37,886 bases of DNA from CAWVWD01 sp965662365 (GTDB lineage: Bacteria; Bacteroidota; Bacteroidia; Chitinophagales; Saprospiraceae). The stretch lies in assembly GCA_965662365.1 (NCBI GenBank), contig CBFIHR010000043.1, forward strand, positions 1-37,886. The letters run 5' to 3'. Of the stretch, positions 16,084-24,868 are shown in pieces. Within the stretch, counting starts at the first letter, position 1, and each line of letters opens with the position of its first letter. The notes under the pieces are model-generated. The model did no database searches, had not been told where the DNA came from, and worked only from the letters and a program-made list of their open reading frames with translations. Both the position numbers and the translations under genes were made by a program.

Positions 16084-18111
16084 TTAAACAATTTCCAAGA
16101 CCTCCTCAACAGTTTTGACAGGCAACTGACACGTATAATTCTTACAAACAAAAATTAAAGTATCACTCCCTACTGTTTTTCCTTCCAACAATGGATAAGC
16201 CTCATTTGGCACTTTTGCCGCCATAATTACACGATTCGGTATAAATTGTTGTGAAATAACTTTGGCCTTCACCAATGCTCGACTGCCAATAATCGCAATT
16301 TCATGTGTTGGGTGAATGATATTTTGCATCGCACTTGCCCATTTTGCAAAAGAAGTCGGATATTTCTCAATAGATGACTGGACTTGTGTCAACATGGCGT
16401 AAGCTATTGCTTTATAATTTTCCTTTCCTAATAAAATCCCTAACTGCTGCAAGTTATGAACCATCGTAGAATTACCCGAAGGCAAGGCGTTATCATACAA
16501 ATCCTTAGTACGAGTAATCAGGTCAGTTTGGTTGGCCGATGTAAAAAAGAAAAGTTTAGAGGCTTTATCAAAAAACTCATTTATAACAAATTGGGTCAAT
16601 TCATCAGCTTTAGTCAAGTAAATTGTATTTTGAGTCACCTCAAATAGCTGCAACAAGGCCGCAATCAAAAAGGCATAATCATCCAAAAAAGCTTGATGTT
16701 GTCGTTTACCATTTTTATAAGTGTGATAAAAATGAGTTTCCCCCTCAAATGTTTTTAATAAAAAATCCATATTTTGAATCGCAATACTCAAATATTCCTC
16801 ATCGTCCAACGCTTTATAAGCTTTCACAAAAGCAGTCGTCATCAACGCATTCCAATTCAACAAAATTTTATCATCCAAGCTTGGTTTGATGCGTTTATCT
16901 CTGACTTGAAATAATTGTTCTCGACATCTTTTCATCGTTGATTTAAAATCATTCAAATCTATGCTATTTGCTTTCGCAAAAATTAGGTACGAATCCTTTC
17001 GCCACAAAATATTACGACCATCCCAGTTTCCATCTTCAGAAACACCATAAAATCGACAAAATAAATCTGAATTTTCGCCTAAAACCGCATCAATTTCATC
17101 CTTAGACCAAACATAAAACTTACCTTCAACGCCTTCAGAATCGGCATCTTGAGCAGCAAAAAAACCACCTTCATCTGACCACATTTCACGTTTGACGTAA
17201 GTCAAAGTTGCCTCAATCGTTTCTTGATATAATTCTTTTCCAGTCAACTGATACGCCTCTGAAAGCAAGGCCACCAACAACGCATTATCATATAACATTT
17301 TTTCAAAATGCGGAATCAACCAAGCTTTATCCGTCGCATAACGCGCAAATCCACCACCGATTTGATCATAAATTCCACCTCGAATCATTTTATCTAACGA
17401 TAGCTCAACTTGTGCCAATGCTTCTGGAATATTCGTAAAGTAATGATAATCCAAACAAAACTTCAACGTCATTGACGCTGGAAATTTCGGTGCCGAACCG
17501 ATTCCACCATTTTGAGTATCAAACCGTTCTCGAATAGTCTTATATATAAGGTGTAATGAATTTTCATCAAATGCTACTTTTTTGGTTTCCACCAAATTAT
17601 CCAACAAACGATTATCCGCATTATGAATATAATTCGTCAATTTTTCGGCCTGCTCAACAACTTGCTCTTTTTGATTTTGATAAGCCGAAGTCAAATTTTG
17701 TAAAACTTGTGTCCACGAAGGTCGATTGTGTCGAGCTTCGGGCGGAAAATACGTACCACCAAAAAATGGCCGCTTGTCAGGCAATAAAAAACAATTCAAT
17801 GGCCAACCGCCTGAGCCAGTCATAATCTGAACCGCCTCCATATAAATCGAATCAATATCTGGTCGTTCTTCCCGATCAACTTTAATATTGACAAAATTTT
17901 CGTTCATTATCGCTGCAATAGCTTCATTTTCAAAAGATTCTCGTTCCATCACATGACACCAGTGACAAGTCGAGTACCCAATACTGACCAAAATCGGTTT
18001 ATCTTCTTTTTTTGCTTTCGCAAAGGCTGCTTCGCCCCACGGATACCAATCTACAGGATTGTCTGCATGTTGTAGTAAGTATGGACTTGTTTCTTTGGAT
18101 AATCTGTTCAT
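16084..18111 (-). CDS. DUF255 / thioredoxin-like protein (YyaL/SPATA20 family)
   Basis: A 675-residue cytosolic protein: N-terminal thioredoxin-like DUF255 domain (~1-160) with the family hallmark STCHWCHVM (Cys49, Cys52), then an alpha/alpha-toroid region (~180-600) like that of six-hairpin glycosidases and N-acylglucosamine epimerases (FPASMTLKF, GGIYDQIGGGFARYATD, WLIPHFEKMLYDNALL, FFAAQDADSEG). Family function is not established; a redox or sugar-related role is only suggested by the folds. Length is normal (about 670-700). It stands alone on the minus strand, with a long structured leader upstream (18276-18527). Confidence 0.92.
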   Translation of the reverse strand: MNRLSKETSPYLLQHADNPVDWYPWGEAAFAKAKKEDKPILVSIGYSTCHWCHVMERESFENEAIAAIMNENFVNIKVDREERPDIDSIYMEAVQIMTGSGGWPLNCFLLPDKRPFFGGTYFPPEARHNRPSWTQVLQNLTSAYQNQKEQVVEQAEKLTNYIHNADNRLLDNLVETKKVAFDENSLHLIYKTIRERFDTQNGGIGSAPKFPASMTLKFCLDYHYFTNIPEALAQVELSLDKMIRGGIYDQIGGGFARYATDKAWLIPHFEKMLYDNALLVALLSEAYQLTGKELYQETIEATLTYVKREMWSDEGGFFAAQDADSEGVEGKFYVWSKDEIDAVLGENSDLFCRFYGVSEDGNWDGRNILWRKDSYLIFAKANSIDLNDFKSTMKRCREQLFQVRDKRIKPSLDDKILLNWNALMTTAFVKAYKALDDEEYLSIAIQNMDFLLKTFEGETHFYHTYKNGKRQHQAFLDDYAFLIAALLQLFEVTQNTIYLTKADELTQFVINEFFDKASKLFFFTSANQTDLITRTKDLYDNALPSGNSTMVHNLQQLGILLGKENYKAIAYAMLTQVQSSIEKYPTSFAKWASAMQNIIHPTHEIAIIGSRALVKAKVISQQFIPNRVIMAAKVPNEAYPLLEGKTVGSDTLIFVCKNYTCQLPVKTVEEVLEIV

Positions 18112-18275
18112 TTCAGGATACTGGTTTCTGGTGACTTGATTCTTATTGCTGGTTAAGGTAACTGATTTTAATCGGATTTAGTTGATTCTCTTTTATAAAT
18201 AATCAATTGCTCTTTCCTCTAATCTTAGGTTGAATAACTTCATGAAAGTAAATCAATAATCTAGGATTATTACGT

Positions 18276-18513
18276 AAAACGCCGAAACTGCAACTTGCAA
18301 TTTCGGCATTTTGTGTTTTATTTGGTTCGTAAGACTATCGTTAAAAAATGGAGTGACCAAATACCCTTGACAATTTGAAATATGGAAGAAAGTTAGTCAG
18401 TTTGTAATTGGTCACCGTCCAATGAAAAGCAAAGCTTCGATAAACTAAAAGAAACGCAATCTTAACAATAGTATAAATACTATGTTAATATTTATCTTTA
18501 ATTGTTTCGATTC
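18276..18513 (-). ncRNA. Candidate structured small RNA or leader
   Basis: Bounded by a promoter (18520-18552) and a terminator-like hairpin. Read on the minus strand from ~18513: hairpin I (18462-18488, TTAACA..TAGTAT pairing with its complement), a long-range stem closing ~48 bases (18353-18360 GTGACCAA with 18408-18415 TTGGTCAC), and hairpin III (AAAACGCCGAAA at 18276-18287 pairing with 18301-18312, one mismatch, plus inner TGCA pairs) followed by UUUU. No open frame fits. It could be a ~240-base independent RNA or the attenuated leader of the DUF255 gene; it matches no RNA family I can name. Confidence 0.4.
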
Positions 18514-18519
18514 GCATTA

Positions 18520-18552
18520 CAAAGGTAAACTATTTTTTAATTTATAGTTCAA
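18520..18552 (-). promoter_or_regulatory. Bacteroidota-type promoter (-33 TTG, -7 TACCTTTG)
   Basis: On the minus strand TTG (18552-18550) is followed after 22 bases by TACCTTTG (18527-18520). Both match the Bacteroidota consensus. It points towards the candidate RNA and DUF255 gene. The rest of 18553-18703 shows nothing else. Confidence 0.55.
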
Positions 18553-18703
18553 TTTTTAATATTTTTTTTGATTCCAGCCCATTTTTGTCTAAAAAAACCA
18601 AAGCCTTTCCCCTTTTCTCATTGTTGCGAAGTGATAACGAACCGGTATATTTTTCAATAAAAAATCCAACTCATTCAAAACTTCAATACTGAACCACCAA
18701 ACT

Positions 18704-19738
18704 TTATTTATCCTGTAATTCGACTAATTTCTGTTCAATTCTTGCCAAATAAATCTCGTCTTGATCTAAGTTTCTGGCATTTTTATAATCTTCAATAGCA
18801 GCGTTAATATTTCCTAGTTTTTCGGCAGTCAACGCACGATAATAGAAAGCTTTTGCCATTGTCGGTTCTACTTCCGCAGCAATATTGAAGTTATTATACG
18901 CTTGTTTTAACGAGTCATATTCCAAGAAAATCAGCCCGACATTAACATACGGGTCAGCATATTCTCGGTCGATCGTATGGATTTTTTTGAAGGTTTCAAT
19001 AGCTTCATTATCCATTTTTCTATCAGTATAATTCATACCTTTCGCATACAACGACGGAATGTGAAAAGGGTCAATATCTAAAGCATTATTAAAGTATTGT
19101 AATGCCAACTTATTCTTTCCTTGAGCATCAAAAAGTAACCCTAACTCATAAAAACCATCTAATAAATCTGGGTCTTGCTCAACTGCCGTCTGAAAACTAT
19201 TGATGGCCTTCGTTGTATCACCGATCAGCTTATAATTTAGCCCCATCATAAAAAAGGCTTCCGAGTTCATTGGCTCAAACTCTAAAATACTATTTGCTGA
19301 CTGAATAGACGCACCATGTTGTTTTGTAATCATTTGAAATTCTGCCAACTTCAAAATCAAAGAAACATCAGTCGGAAAGCGTTCGACCGCAACTTCCAGT
19401 ATATCAATTGCTTCTTTTGACTTGTAATAATCTAAATATGTATTAGATAAAATTCGGTAGAAATCCGCTTGATCTTTATCTAACTCAATCGCTTTATTTA
19501 AATCTGTAATCGCTGCTTCATAATTTTCGACTTCATAAAACGCCTCTCCTCGCTGTGCGTACAAAATCGCTTTTTCAGGACTTTTCCCAATCGCTTGTGT
19601 CAAGCTATCTATATACGGACTGAATTCTGAAATCTCTTGCTGTGAAGTTTCATCAGAGCTATCGCCACAATTGACCATCGTAAACGCCGTAATAATAAAA
19701 ATGAAAATCAACGTGATGCTAATCCTTGTTTGATACAT
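18704..19738 (-). CDS. TPR-repeat lipoprotein
   Basis: A 344-residue protein with signal peptide and lipobox-like MVNC (Cys24), an acidic linker, then about eight tandem TPR units (~55-335; for example AILYAQRGEAFYEVENYEAA, and AFYYRALTAEKLGNINAAIE). TPR proteins scaffold protein complexes; this one should sit in the periplasm or at the cell surface on a lipid anchor. The residues after Cys are GDSSDE, an acidic patch resembling Bacteroidota surface-export signals. It resembles SprE-like or generic TPR lipoproteins but lacks the size of SprE, so no specific role can be given. Confidence 0.85.
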   Translation of the reverse strand: MYQTRISITLIFIFIITAFTMVNCGDSSDETSQQEISEFSPYIDSLTQAIGKSPEKAILYAQRGEAFYEVENYEAAITDLNKAIELDKDQADFYRILSNTYLDYYKSKEAIDILEVAVERFPTDVSLILKLAEFQMITKQHGASIQSANSILEFEPMNSEAFFMMGLNYKLIGDTTKAINSFQTAVEQDPDLLDGFYELGLLFDAQGKNKLALQYFNNALDIDPFHIPSLYAKGMNYTDRKMDNEAIETFKKIHTIDREYADPYVNVGLIFLEYDSLKQAYNNFNIAAEVEPTMAKAFYYRALTAEKLGNINAAIEDYKNARNLDQDEIYLARIEQKLVELQDK

Positions 19739-19778
19739 ATTTATAATCTTAAATTAATGACTGTTTTGATACTTGACG

Positions 19779-19786
19779 CAAAAGTA
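19779..19786 (-). promoter_or_regulatory. TAnnTTTG -7 element upstream of the TPR lipoprotein
   Basis: The minus strand reads TACTTTTG about 41 bases before the ATG; no matching -33 TTG is visible. Confidence 0.45.
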
Positions 19787-20022
19787 ATTATCCGAATTGA
19801 TCATTTTTAGTGTTTTTATAAAAATAAAATAATTCCGATAATTCATTGATAATGAATAAGATACAAACACTTACCAGTTTATCAATGTACTTTTGTAAAG
19901 TAATTTTTTATGAACAATTCTATTTTTAGAAAAATGATAAATATAAAAATACGAATATACTAATCTTATCGTTCACCTAAATTTAGTTAAAAGATTACTC
20001 TCTAAAATTAACGTTGTAAAAC

Positions 20023-20242
20023 GACTATATTTTAAAAGTAGATGCCGAACAGTTAAAAGATTTATTGAAATCAAAATACGGTTTCGATACAATTAGCCTT
20101 CTAAAAGACAGTGTTTGCTAAAGAAAATAATTTCAAATGTATTAAAAATTTTCAGGACGAATTAACGGAAGATAATCAATTGTTAATTTTTCACTCTGGT
20201 CTTGCTATTGAATACGAAAATCAAGGTTACCGGCTTGTGTAA
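20023..20242 (+). pseudogene. Remnant of a small gene with frameshift
   Basis: Two adjoining open stretches in different frames read like protein: 20023 onward encodes DYILKVDAEQLKDLLKSKYG then FDTISLLKD, and a +1 shift near 20111 leads to VFAKENNFKCIKNFQDELTE and on to EYENQGYRLV with a stop at 20240-20242. Further stops upstream (such as TAA 20017-20019) block extension, and no start codon fits. A plus-strand -7 element (TACTTTTG, 19888-19895) and an ATG at 19910, in the frame of the second part, may mark the old gene start. Amino-acid composition and codon use look coding, so a decayed gene is likely; the family is not recognised. Confidence 0.5.
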
Positions 20243-20276
20243 ATCATGAAAAGATTCTATCCGATACGTAAAGTCT

Positions 20277-20325
20277 GAAGTGTAAGTCACCTCACGCCTT
20301 ACACCTCAAAATTTACACTTCGAAC
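20277..20325. repeat. Short word array / hairpin downstream of the 2OG oxygenase
   Basis: GTGTAAG at 20280-20286 can pair with CTTACAC at 20298-20304, or GAAGTGTAA at 20277-20285 with TTACACTTC at 20313-20321, so two folds compete. The words (GTGTAAG, GTGAGGT) recur next to the stop of the permease fusion gene (~34310-34330). It may end transcription of the oxygenase gene. Confidence 0.5.
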
Positions 20326-20327
20326 AA

Positions 20328-21281
20328 CTATTTTTTTAATCCAATTTCTCTCAACCGCTCATCTAAGTATTCACCTGCTGTAATCGGTTCATATTTCAAC
20401 GGATTTTCCGCTGTTACACAATCTTCTAAGCAAGTCAAATCCATATCGTGTTTGGGATGCAAAAAGAAAGGAATTGATAAACGAGGCGTGTGCCACAATT
20501 CACGAGGTGGATTGACAACTCGATGTGTTGTTGATTTTAAATAATCGTTGGTCAATCGCTGCAACATATCACCGACATTGACGACAATTTCATCCTCTCC
20601 TGGCAAAGCGTCTAGCCATTCGTTATTCATATCCAATACCTGCAAGCCTCCAGCCGAAGCACCAACTAACAACGTAATCAAATTAATATCTTCATGTTGT
20701 TCGGCACGAATAGCAGACTCTGGTTCTTTTGTAATCGGTGGATAATGAATCGCTCTCAAGATACTATTACCTTCGTGGATTTTATCTGTAAAATAATCCT
20801 GACCTAAGCCCAAATGAATACCAATAGCTTCCAATAAAGCACTGCCCGACTTTTCAAATGCTCGATATAATTCATTTCCAGTTTTTGCAAATGCTTCCAC
20901 TTCATCAACGGTAACGTTATCAGGATACATCTCCTTATCCTCGTGATTCACGTCAACCGTTTGACCAATTTGGAAAAACTCTTTTAAATCTCCAACATCA
21001 GATTGCTTCGCATGCTCTTTTCCAAACGAAGTATAACCTCGCTGACCAGCTAAATTTTTTATCTCATATTTTCGCTTAACCTCCGTCGGTAATCTAAAAA
21101 ATTCATAAGCATATTTATAAAAATCATCTATCAACTGCTTAGGAATACCATGGTTTACCACACCAACAAATCCAACATTATGAAAAGCATCTCCTAATTT
21201 TTTCACAAACGCAGTACGCTGTGTTTCGTCACCATTTACAAATGATGCTAAATCCACCAAAGGAATCGCACGTTTTGACAT
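20328..21281 (-). CDS. Isopenicillin-N-synthase-like 2-oxoglutarate/Fe(II) oxygenase
   Basis: A 317-residue protein of the IPNS-like 2OG-Fe(II) dioxygenase superfamily: N-terminal DIOX_N region (IPLVDLASF, VGFVGVVNHGIP) and C-terminal double-stranded beta-helix with iron ligands His196, Asp198 (QHEDIN) and His253 (TTHRVV), and 2-oxoglutarate-binding Arg267/Ser269 (PRLSIPFF). All key residues are present, so it should be active. Typical reactions are hydroxylation or ring formation on small molecules; the substrate is unknown. It lies 123 bases beyond an SDR on the same strand; an oxygenase plus dehydrogenase pair could act on one substrate, which is only a guess. Confidence 0.9.
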   Translation of the reverse strand: MSKRAIPLVDLASFVNGDETQRTAFVKKLGDAFHNVGFVGVVNHGIPKQLIDDFYKYAYEFFRLPTEVKRKYEIKNLAGQRGYTSFGKEHAKQSDVGDLKEFFQIGQTVDVNHEDKEMYPDNVTVDEVEAFAKTGNELYRAFEKSGSALLEAIGIHLGLGQDYFTDKIHEGNSILRAIHYPPITKEPESAIRAEQHEDINLITLLVGASAGGLQVLDMNNEWLDALPGEDEIVVNVGDMLQRLTNDYLKSTTHRVVNPPRELWHTPRLSIPFFLHPKHDMDLTCLEDCVTAENPLKYEPITAGEYLDERLREIGLKK

Positions 21282-21403
21282 AGCATAATATTTTTGATTA
21301 ATGAATGCTGTAAAGTTACGGATTATTTAAGGGATTAATCAAGTCCTAGTTGAGGATTCATTTTTGATTCGTCTACAGTAATCAATCTTTAAAAATGGTA
21401 TCG

Positions 21404-22222
21404 TCAAATCTTCCGTTTTTTAATTGAACGCATAGCAAATTTCTGATATAAACTGGGAAATAAGCGAGTCGCTATATCAATCAATTTAGCGTCCCGCCCG
21501 ATAAGGATTCGAGTTTTATTTTTTTGGATACCATCGATAATTATTTCAGCAGCTTTTGCGGCAGAAGTAATCGCACTTTTTTTGAAATTTCGTTTCAGTT
21601 TTAATTTTTCGGCCTCCGTTCTAATTTTAGAATTTTCAATAATATTCGTATCAATTCCACCTGGATGAATTTGATAAATCTTTAAATTTGAATGCCTAGC
21701 GACTTCCATTCGGAGCGATTCCGTAAATCCTCGAACAGCGAATTTTGTCATACAATAAGCCGATTGAGTCGGAACGCCCATTAAACCAAAAACGCTGGAT
21801 ACATTGGCAATAAACGCCTCTGGTCGATGAATCAAATACGGTAATGCTTCTTTTGTACCATAAATCACGCCCCAAAGATTGACTTTAAATAAAAAATCAA
21901 CTTCACTATACTCCATCTCGATAACCTTGACTTTTCCGAGCGACGTTCCTGCATTATTGATAATTCCATCAATTTGTCCATGAATAGAAATCGTATCCTC
22001 TATATAATGTTTCATGGCGTTCTGATTGCCAACGTCAAAAACGTGTTGACTGATTTTTTCCTTTGGTAATTGTAACAAATCAACCGTTTCCGCAAGGCGT
22101 TCTGCACTAAAATCATTTAGCGAAAGCGTCGCATTTTGAGCAGCCAATTGCTTGGCCAATTCTCGTCCAATCCCAGAACCGGCGCCAGTTATAGCAATAA
22201 CTTTATCATTGAAGTCTTTCAT
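21404..22222 (-). CDS. Short-chain dehydrogenase/reductase (SDR)
   Basis: A 272-residue classical SDR: TGAGSGIG at 12-19, NNAG at 89-92, catalytic Ser143, Tyr156, Lys160 (YCMTK). Asp37 after the second strand (LNDFS) suggests NAD(H). The C-terminus is basic (KFAMRSIKKRKI) and the region LIDIATRLFPSLYQKF is amphipathic, as in SDRs that bind membranes. It is only distantly like the SDR at 7065-7904. It follows infC after a strong terminator and precedes the 2OG oxygenase. Confidence 0.88.
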   Translation of the reverse strand: MKDFNDKVIAITGAGSGIGRELAKQLAAQNATLSLNDFSAERLAETVDLLQLPKEKISQHVFDVGNQNAMKHYIEDTISIHGQIDGIINNAGTSLGKVKVIEMEYSEVDFLFKVNLWGVIYGTKEALPYLIHRPEAFIANVSSVFGLMGVPTQSAYCMTKFAVRGFTESLRMEVARHSNLKIYQIHPGGIDTNIIENSKIRTEAEKLKLKRNFKKSAITSAAKAAEIIIDGIQKNKTRILIGRDAKLIDIATRLFPSLYQKFAMRSIKKRKI

Positions 22223-22262
22223 TAGTTGAGTTTATCGAATTATAATTTTTCACTAAAATAAA

Positions 22263-22299
22263 CAAAAAAGTCCGAATTAGATTACTTCTAATTCGGACT
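22263..22299 (-). terminator. Terminator downstream of infC
   Basis: Perfect 13-bp stem 22269-22281 with 22287-22299, 5-base loop, followed on the minus strand by six T. It cleanly ends the infC transcript 27 bases after the stop. Confidence 0.92.
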
Positions 22300-22325
22300 C
22301 AATAAATATAATATATTTCGAGAAA

Positions 22326-23087
22326 CTATTCTTCAGTCATTGTCTCTTCTGAAGAAATTTCCATCGTTTCAGTACTTTCTACATTTTCAGGAGTTTCTAC
22401 CTCTTGATTGTTTTCAGTTCCCGGTTCGTCCTCCTTGCGTTTAGTTTTCTTACGCCCCTGATCTTTTTTCGCTTCCTTTGCTTTTTCCTTAGCCTTAGCT
22501 GCTTTCTTACTAATCTTCTTAGGTGCAACAAATACGAACATGCGGCGACCTTCCATTTTTGGTAAAGCCTCGGGTTGTCCAATATCTGTCAATGCTTCTA
22601 TAAATCTTAATAATAATAACTCGCCACGTTCTTTGAAAACAATAGAACGACCACGGAACTGTACAAATGCTTTTACCTTTGCTCCATCTTCAATAAAGTT
22701 ACGTGCATGACGTAGTTTGAACTGAAAATCGTGATCATCAGTATTTGGCCCGAAACGAATTTCTTTAATAACTGTTTTTTGGGCGTTACTTTTAATTTCC
22801 TTTTCTCGTTTTTTCTTTTCGTAGAGGAACTTGCTGTAATCAACTATTCGTACGACAGGCGGTTTCGCTTTTGCAGAAATTTCTACCAAATCCATTTCTA
22901 CTGCTTCTGCAATAGCAAGGGCTTGCTTTGTCGGATAAATTCCTGATTCTATTTTCTGGCCATATTTAGCACTAATTTCTTCAAGGTTATTTCCTACAAT
23001 ACGCACTTCTGGTACACGAATTCGTCTATTGATTTTAAATTCAGGTTCTCTTTTTCGAGGAGTAAATTTTCTTTGTCTTCTTGCCAA
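22326..23087 (-). CDS. infC: Translation initiation factor IF-3
   Basis: A 253-residue IF-3. N-domain ~15-85 (INRRIRVPEVRIVG, TKQALAIAEAVEMDLVEIS), linker with KFLYEKKKREKE, C-domain ~95-178 (IRFGPNTDDHDFQFKLRHAR, VKAFVQFRGRSI). It binds the 30S subunit and checks the start codon. A lysine-rich then acidic tail (~180-253) extends beyond the usual end, as in several Bacteroidota. The start is not ATG: TTG at 23087-23085 gives the family N-terminus (MARRQRKF), and an in-frame ATT at 23096-23094 is an alternative. Rare infC start codons allow IF-3 to limit its own synthesis. The usual partners rpmI and rplT do not follow; instead there is a terminator and an SDR gene. Confidence 0.94.
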   Translation of the reverse strand: MARRQRKFTPRKREPEFKINRRIRVPEVRIVGNNLEEISAKYGQKIESGIYPTKQALAIAEAVEMDLVEISAKAKPPVVRIVDYSKFLYEKKKREKEIKSNAQKTVIKEIRFGPNTDDHDFQFKLRHARNFIEDGAKVKAFVQFRGRSIVFKERGELLLLRFIEALTDIGQPEALPKMEGRRMFVFVAPKKISKKAAKAKEKAKEAKKDQGRKKTKRKEDEPGTENNQEVETPENVESTETMEISSEETMTEE

Positions 23088-23125
23088 TCTTAAAATTTTT
23101 GTTAATAAATATATTGTGAACTAAT

Positions 23126-23156
23126 CAAATGTAATCAATTGTGAAGAAGTCCACAA
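23126..23156 (-). promoter_or_regulatory. infC promoter (-33 TTG, -7 TACATTTG)
   Basis: On the minus strand TTG (23156-23154), a 20-base spacer, then TACATTTG (23133-23126). The expected start near 23119 leaves a ~30-base leader to the TTG start codon. This is the cleanest promoter in the window. Confidence 0.65.
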
Positions 23157-23354
23157 TGATTTCTTGTATAAATATAAGGAAATTTTAATTAAAAAGTTGT
23201 CTAATAACTTGATAACCACTACAAATATCTATTTTTTTGATGGATAATAAAATCGAATATTCAGATTTTATTAAAAAATTTAAAAAATTAATGATAAGAG
23301 TCAATTTAAACCATAAAGCCAGCCCAAATTTCGTTTCTAATCACCAGAATACGT

Positions 23355-23362
23355 TACTTTTG
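23355..23362 (+). promoter_or_regulatory. TAnnTTTG -7 element upstream of the PhyH-like gene
   Basis: TACTTTTG on the plus strand, ~130 bases before the ATG at 23494; no -33 TTG at standard spacing. The rest of the 23157-23493 divergent gap is AT-rich without further features. Confidence 0.4.
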
Positions 23363-23493
23363 TTGTGATATTATTGATTAATAATCAAGTATCGCTCCTA
23401 TTCTTATTTCCAATAGATATTAAAAACATTTTTTGAATAAATTATATTTCTCTATTTATCAATCAAATATCGTTCATTTATCATACTACTATT

Positions 23494-24285
23494 ATGAATG
23501 TCATAGAATACGGAAAAGCATTATATAAAATTAAACGATACGAAGCCTTGCACGCTTTCAAAAAACAACCACTTCAATTCAATGAAACGGTCGAATCAAT
23601 TGTTAAAACATTGAATGAAAGAGGTTATGTCGTTTTGGAAGGTTACTTCTCCGAAGAACAATGTGCCGCAGTTCGAAGTGAAATCGATCTACTCCTAAAC
23701 AATCAAAAAGACAACGTTGAGACCTATGATCACAATGCAGATCATCGTTTGTTTGGTGCAAATAAAGCCTCGGAATTAATCAATAAATTATTTTGGATCG
23801 ATGAATTATTGACAAGTGTCCGTAATTGTTATTATGAACACGACGATATTGTTGGTTGTACGATGGCCGCAAGAATCGATGCGAAACCAAACAATACCGG
23901 CTCCGGCGGTGGCTGGCATCGAGATATGATTTATGGCCGACAAATCAAGTCAATTGCTTATTTTTCTGATGTCGAAATGCAGCACGGGCCTTTTCAGTTC
24001 CTAACGAACTCCCATAAAAAATCATCTATTCTAGAAACAATCGCAAAATTAGATTTTGATGCGTTCCACAATCGTTTTACGGAGGAGGAAATCACACAAA
24101 TTCAAGCTATCGGTGATTATGAAACAGTAACCTTTACAGGAAAAGCAGGAACACTTTTATTGGTCGATACGACAAGTATTCATCGAGGAATGCCAATTTA
24201 TGAAGGCTCAAGATATGCGTTAACCAATTACTGGTTTGAATCTACAATACCTGAACATATTCAACAATTAATTTACGAAGGATAG
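23494..24285 (+). CDS. Phytanoyl-CoA dioxygenase (PhyH) family protein
   Basis: A 263-residue 2OG-Fe(II) dioxygenase of the PhyH family. Iron ligands are His142 and Asp144 in GGGWHRDM and His230 in SIHRGMP; Arg240 in GSRYALTNYW would bind 2-oxoglutarate. The opening GYVVLEGYFSEEQC is the usual N-terminal helix/strand of the family. PhyH-like enzymes hydroxylate lipids, amino acids or natural products; the substrate is unknown. It stands alone on the plus strand between infC and a palindromic terminator, and has no signal peptide. Confidence 0.9.
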   Translation: MNVIEYGKALYKIKRYEALHAFKKQPLQFNETVESIVKTLNERGYVVLEGYFSEEQCAAVRSEIDLLLNNQKDNVETYDHNADHRLFGANKASELINKLFWIDELLTSVRNCYYEHDDIVGCTMAARIDAKPNNTGSGGGWHRDMIYGRQIKSIAYFSDVEMQHGPFQFLTNSHKKSSILETIAKLDFDAFHNRFTEEEITQIQAIGDYETVTFTGKAGTLLLVDTTSIHRGMPIYEGSRYALTNYWFESTIPEHIQQLIYEG

Positions 24286-24377
24286 TCGTTTATCTAAAAA
24301 TAAAAAATTGCACCAAAATTCAGAAGATGCACGTTTATCAGTAATTTTTTTTTATAAGTAACTGATTTGCAAAACAT

Positions 24378-24409
24378 AAACCTGACAGATTTTAAAATCT
24401 GTCAGGTTT
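24378..24409. terminator. Perfect 32-base palindromic terminator
   Basis: 16-base arms (24378-24393 and 24394-24409) without spacer between the convergent PhyH-like and RlpA-like genes. The core CCTGACAGATTTT has A-run outside on both strands in reverse sense, so it can end transcripts from both sides. From memory, similar palindromes are frequent in Bacteroidota. Confidence 0.85.
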
Positions 24410-24421
24410 CGAAACAGTTTT

Positions 24422-24868
24422 TTATTGCTCCACCACTCGAACTTCTACCTTTGCCCTTCCCATCTCAATCAAGCCAATATCCTTAGCCGCTTTTCGAGAC
24501 AAATCGATAATCGCCGAAGAACGAGGCGGCATTTTATCATTAACTTTAACTCGGACAGTTTTTCCATTTTGTAAATTTTTCACCTCTACAATTGTACCGA
24601 AAGGCACTTTAATTTTATTCATACGAACAGCGGCCGTATATTTTTTCTTATTGTAACGTTCGCCACTTGCCGTTTTTCGACCATGAAACTTATTGTGATA
24701 ATACGTCGCTTCACCTTTATAAACTTTTTCCCTTTTACGTTGGTCAATATTTTCTTTTATTTCTAACGATTGTGATTCGTTACTAACAAGCATTGTTGGC
24801 GAGTTCCACGATACTAAAAAAATCGTGCAAAAGCCTAAGACATAAATCATGGTATTAGGTGTGTTCAT
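24422..24868 (-). CDS. RlpA-like double-psi beta-barrel protein
   Basis: A 148-residue secreted protein: N-terminal hydrophobic segment (~6-22) and an RlpA-like double-psi beta-barrel (~50-147) with GEATYYHNKFHGRKTASGE, VPFGTIVEVKN and VKVNDKMPPRSSAIIDLSR. RlpA family members bind or cleave denuded glycan strands of peptidoglycan. There is no lipobox and no SPOR domain, so this is the short form. The motif Asp (VNDKMP) and the early acidic/His residues of the fold are present. Lytic activity is plausible but not certain. Confidence 0.87.
   Translation of the reverse strand: MNTPNTMIYVLGFCTIFLVSWNSPTMLVSNESQSLEIKENIDQRKREKVYKGEATYYHNKFHGRKTASGERYNKKKYTAAVRMNKIKVPFGTIVEVKNLQNGKTVRVKVNDKMPPRSSAIIDLSRKAAKDIGLIEMGRAKVEVRVVEQ

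Noticed and set aside
20014..20026. GTTGTAAAACGAC resembles the start of a common vector sequencing-primer site
   Set aside because: The match stops after 13 bases and the flanks are not vector sequence; chance in AT-rich DNA.
22397..22582. Basic 61-residue frame inside infC
   Set aside because: Alternate frame of the lysine-rich IF-3 tail; not an independent gene such as rpmI.
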